From Chloroflexota bacterium (GTDB lineage: Bacteria > Chloroflexota > Anaerolineae > Anaerolineales > Anaerolineaceae): a stretch of DNA of 15,871 nucleotides. The stretch is taken from NCBI GenBank assembly GCA_029265085.1, contig JAJUJY010000100.1, forward strand, positions 1-15,871, in the 5' to 3' direction. The first letter of the stretch is position 1; every line of letters begins with the position of its first letter. Position numbers and translations under genes: made by a program. Positions 14,754 to 15,871 of the stretch are shown here, one piece after another. The notes below the pieces were generated by a model. The model made no database searches, was not told where the DNA came from, and saw only the letters and a program-made list of their open reading frames with translations.

Positions 14754-14814
14754 AAAACAAAAAACCAGAGCTCCATCCAGACCTGAATTGTTTCAGATCC
14801 AAACGGAGCCCCGG
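14754..14814 (-). terminator. Intrinsic terminator in the late-operon leader
   Basis: On the minus strand CCGGGGCTCC (14814-14805) pairs along its full ten bases with GGAGCTCTGG (14774-14765), with two G-U pairs. Between them an inner stem GATCTGAA / TTCAGGTC closes on an ACAA loop. TTTTTTGTTTT (14764-14754) follows at once. The T-tract ends 19 bases before the first late gene's ATG. It may end toxin-antitoxin transcripts, but late transcripts from upstream must also cross it. Confidence 0.8.
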
Positions 14815-14855
14815 CTGTTCACGACAGCGCCCGACGGGCAATAATTTACTTTTTT

Positions 14856-14884
14856 ATTATACAGTATCTATTTGAATTTGTTAT
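14856..14884 (-). promoter_or_regulatory. Probable promoter of the lysis/late operon
   Basis: A perfect TATAAT (14861-14856, minus) lies in AT-rich DNA. At the usual 17-base spacing the -35 is ATAACA (14884-14879), which matches TTGACA at four of six places. Transcription would start near 14849, about 115 bases before the first ATG. The weak -35 overlaps an inverted repeat, suggesting control by a bound protein. Confidence 0.55.
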
Positions 14885-14904
14885 CCAATTTCTAACAAAT
14901 TCAA
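14872..14904. promoter_or_regulatory. 12-bp perfect inverted repeat, likely operator
   Basis: TTGAATTTGTTA (14872-14883) and TAACAAATTCAA (14893-14904) are exact reverse complements with a nine-base spacer. One arm covers the -35 position of the late promoter. No U-tract follows on either strand, so a protein binding site is more likely than a terminator. It differs from the toxin-antitoxin operator palindrome. Confidence 0.6.
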
Positions 14905-14915
14905 TACCGCACAAA

Positions 14916-15215
14916 TCATCCCTTTGCGGAAGTTGTTTTTAGTTTCATGCCAAGCGCATCAATAACCTTCAAAATGGTAGCAAAATCCGGGTGTCCTTCA
15001 GGAGATAGGGCTTTATAAAGACTGGTACGCCCAAGCCCGGTCTTCTCTGCAATTTGAGCCATGCCTTTGGCTCGCGCAATATCCCCAAGGGCTGCTGAAA
15101 TGATTGCAGGATCACCGTCTTCAAACGCAGCTTCCAAATACATAACCATATCTTCATCGGTTTCCAGATGTTCGGAAGGATCCCATAGACTGGTAGTGAT
15201 CATATTTTTTTTCAT
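14916..15215 (-). CDS. Antitoxin, HigA-like (addiction module antidote)
   Basis: 99 residues. The opening ITTSLWDPSEHLETDEDMVM, then LEAAFEDGDPAIISAALGDI and ARAKGMAQIAEKTGLGRTSL with YKALSPEGHPDFATILKVI, is the signature of the putative addiction module antidote family. Residues about 43-73 form an Xre-type helix-turn-helix for operator binding. The start at 15215 overlaps the toxin stop as ATGA and has AGGA nine bases upstream; Met5 is an alternative. It neutralises the toxin encoded just before it and should repress their shared promoter. Toxin-first order is usual for this family. Confidence 0.92.
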   Translation of the reverse strand: MKKNMITTSLWDPSEHLETDEDMVMYLEAAFEDGDPAIISAALGDIARAKGMAQIAEKTGLGRTSLYKALSPEGHPDFATILKVIDALGMKLKTTSAKG

Positions 15216-15517
15216 TTGAGTGTTTCCTTTAATTCTTGGGCAAGCTTATGGGCTTTTTGTATATCTTTTGACTGTGTGGATTTATCGCCTCCACAAAGCA
15301 AGATAACCAGGATGTCCCCATGCTTTAGAAAGTAAACACGATATCCAGCGCCATAATCAATTTTTAGTTCCGAGACGCCATTTCCGACTGGTTCTACATC
15401 GCCAAAATTCCCAAGCGATACCCTTCTAATACGGATATCGATCCGAGCTTTTGCTCTTTTGTCTTTTAATGCGTTGAACCATTTTTTATAAGTGTCAGTT
15501 TCTCGGATCTCAATCAT
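15212..15517 (-). CDS. Toxin, RelE/HigB-like (addiction module killer)
   Basis: 101 residues. KKWFNALKDKRAKARIDIRI (11-30), then RRVSLGNFGDVEPVGNGVSE and LKIDYGAGYRVYFLKHGDIL, then LCGGDKSTQSKDIQKAHKLA (74-93), match the RelE/ParE-superfamily killer protein family at every conserved block. Such toxins are ribosome-dependent mRNA nucleases. The gene is intact. It opens the operon, with its ATG almost at the predicted transcription start, so little room is left for a leader. Together with the antitoxin it could hold a prophage in its host or act in phage defence; the former is established for such modules in general, neither is shown here. Confidence 0.92.
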   Translation of the reverse strand: MIEIRETDTYKKWFNALKDKRAKARIDIRIRRVSLGNFGDVEPVGNGVSELKIDYGAGYRVYFLKHGDILVILLCGGDKSTQSKDIQKAHKLAQELKETLK

Positions 15518-15525
15518 TTGACTAT

Positions 15526-15554
15526 ATTGTATCCTATAAGATACAAAAATCCAA
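15526..15554 (-). promoter_or_regulatory. Toxin-antitoxin promoter with operator palindrome
   Basis: On the minus strand TTGGAT (15554-15549) and TACAAT (15531-15526) are 17 bases apart, a good sigma-70-type promoter. The 20-base near-perfect palindrome TTGTATCTTATAGGATACAA (15546-15527) fills the spacer and overlaps the -10, placing it for repression by the HigA-like antitoxin. Predicted start of transcription is about 15519-15518, one or two bases before the toxin ATG. Confidence 0.7.
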
Positions 15555-15588
15555 TACCCAATTTGCTAATCTGGAATATTCACTAATT

Positions 15589-15645
15589 GTGACACTCTCC
15601 ACGCCCTAAAGGGCGGTGACTTGCGGCGAGTTCCTAAATTCGGTC
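15589..15645 (-). mobile_element. Possible remnant end of an IS200/IS605-type element
   Basis: Read on the minus strand, GGAACTCGCCGCAAGTCACC leads into a hairpin CGCCC TTTA GGGCG (15615-15602) and then GTGGAGAGTGTCAC. This layout recalls the right ends and guide-RNA scaffolds beside tnpB genes. No transposase or tnpB frame is present beside it. The resemblance is from memory and could be chance; a plain hairpin is the alternative. Confidence 0.35.
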
Positions 15646-15690
15646 AAATTCTCCCCCTCAGCAAGTGCTTCTGATAAATTTTTTTTACTG

Positions 15691-15870
15691 TCATTTTTTC
15701 GGTTCTAGATGATCTTTCCTGATGTCCTTAGAGATTCGAATATCAACAAAAGCCAATTGACCATTTTTTACAATTAAATAGAGTGTGCCGTGTTTTCTGT
15801 TCTTAATTAATTCTAATTGCTCCAGCAGGTCCAAAAGCTGTCCTGGTGAGATTGTGTTTTTCAATACCAT
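15691..15870 (-). CDS. Small YezD/DUF2292-like protein, possibly partial
   Basis: A 59-residue frame starting MVLKNTISPGQLLDLLEQLE, with KHGTLYLIVKNGQLAFVDI in the middle and ending DHLEPKK. The G-[ST]-[VL]-x-[LI]-[IV]-x-x-x-G-x-[VL]-x-x-[VI] core matches the small DUF2292 (YezD) family, whose function is unknown. The ATG is one base inside the window edge, so the real start may lie beyond it. DNA here is more AT-rich than in the phage genes, as in the toxin-antitoxin pair. It probably belongs to the accessory end of the prophage or to the host. Confidence 0.5.
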   Translation of the reverse strand: MVLKNTISPGQLLDLLEQLELIKNRKHGTLYLIVKNGQLAFVDIRISKDIRKDHLEPKK

Positions 15871-15871
15871 C

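Noticed and set aside
14735..14776. Upstream ATG at 14776 for the membrane protein
   Set aside because: It lies inside the terminator hairpin and has no accessible binding site; ATG 14734 has a strong GGAGG.

Overview
The window is the late (packaging, head, tail and lysis) half of a tailed phage or prophage of siphovirus, HK97-like type. At its right end are a toxin-antitoxin pair and a short accessory tail. Every gene I can support lies on the minus strand, so transcription runs from high to low coordinates. The phage genes are tightly packed, with many ATGA-type start/stop overlaps. No integrase, repressor, replication or tRNA gene is present, so I cannot tell an integrated prophage from a phage genome. 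The style of the lysin, the addiction module and the YezD-like protein reminds me of prophages in Chloroflexota (Anaerolineae-like hosts). That is recollection of protein style, not a search result, and should be held weakly.

Layout in transcription order. (1) 15870-15518: a small YezD/DUF2292-like protein, then about 170 bases without a gene that hold a hairpin resembling an IS200/IS605-type end, then the promoter/operator of the toxin-antitoxin operon. (2) 15517-14916: RelE/HigB-like toxin followed by HigA-like antitoxin. (3) 14915-14735: a 181-base control region with a 12-bp perfect inverted repeat, a perfect TATAAT box and a strong intrinsic terminator that ends only 19 bases before the first late gene. 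(4) 14734-13096: lysis cassette with a multi-pass membrane protein, a one-pass coiled-coil membrane protein (both holin candidates) and a TIM-barrel plus SH3 endolysin. (5) 13096-10556: HNH endonuclease, small terminase and large terminase. (6) 10559-6054: a 47-51 residue membrane peptide, portal, S49 protease, major capsid protein and a probable decoration protein. (7) 6001-4415: head-tail connector, head closure, HK97 gp10-like and tail terminator proteins. (8) 4408-1: major tail protein with an Ig-like domain, tail assembly chaperones joined by a -1 ribosomal frameshift, tape measure protein, and the start of a distal tail protein that runs off the window.

How the genes work together: HNH and terminase cut and pump DNA through the portal. 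The S49 protease matures the shell built by the capsid protein, whose N-terminal coiled coil probably acts as internal scaffold. The connector, closure and terminator proteins join head to tail. The chaperones load the tape measure, which sets tail length (748 residues suggests roughly 110 nm at 0.15 nm per residue). The lysis cassette sits ahead of the terminase rather than after the tail genes.

The features most worth a second look are the late-operon leader (operator, promoter and terminator in front of a gene with no room for another promoter), the textbook frameshift site at 3110-3141, the exact 22-residue proline ladder in the tape measure, and the IS605-like hairpin near 15600. No stretch longer than 300 bases lacks a gene. 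No CRISPR array or RNA gene was seen.
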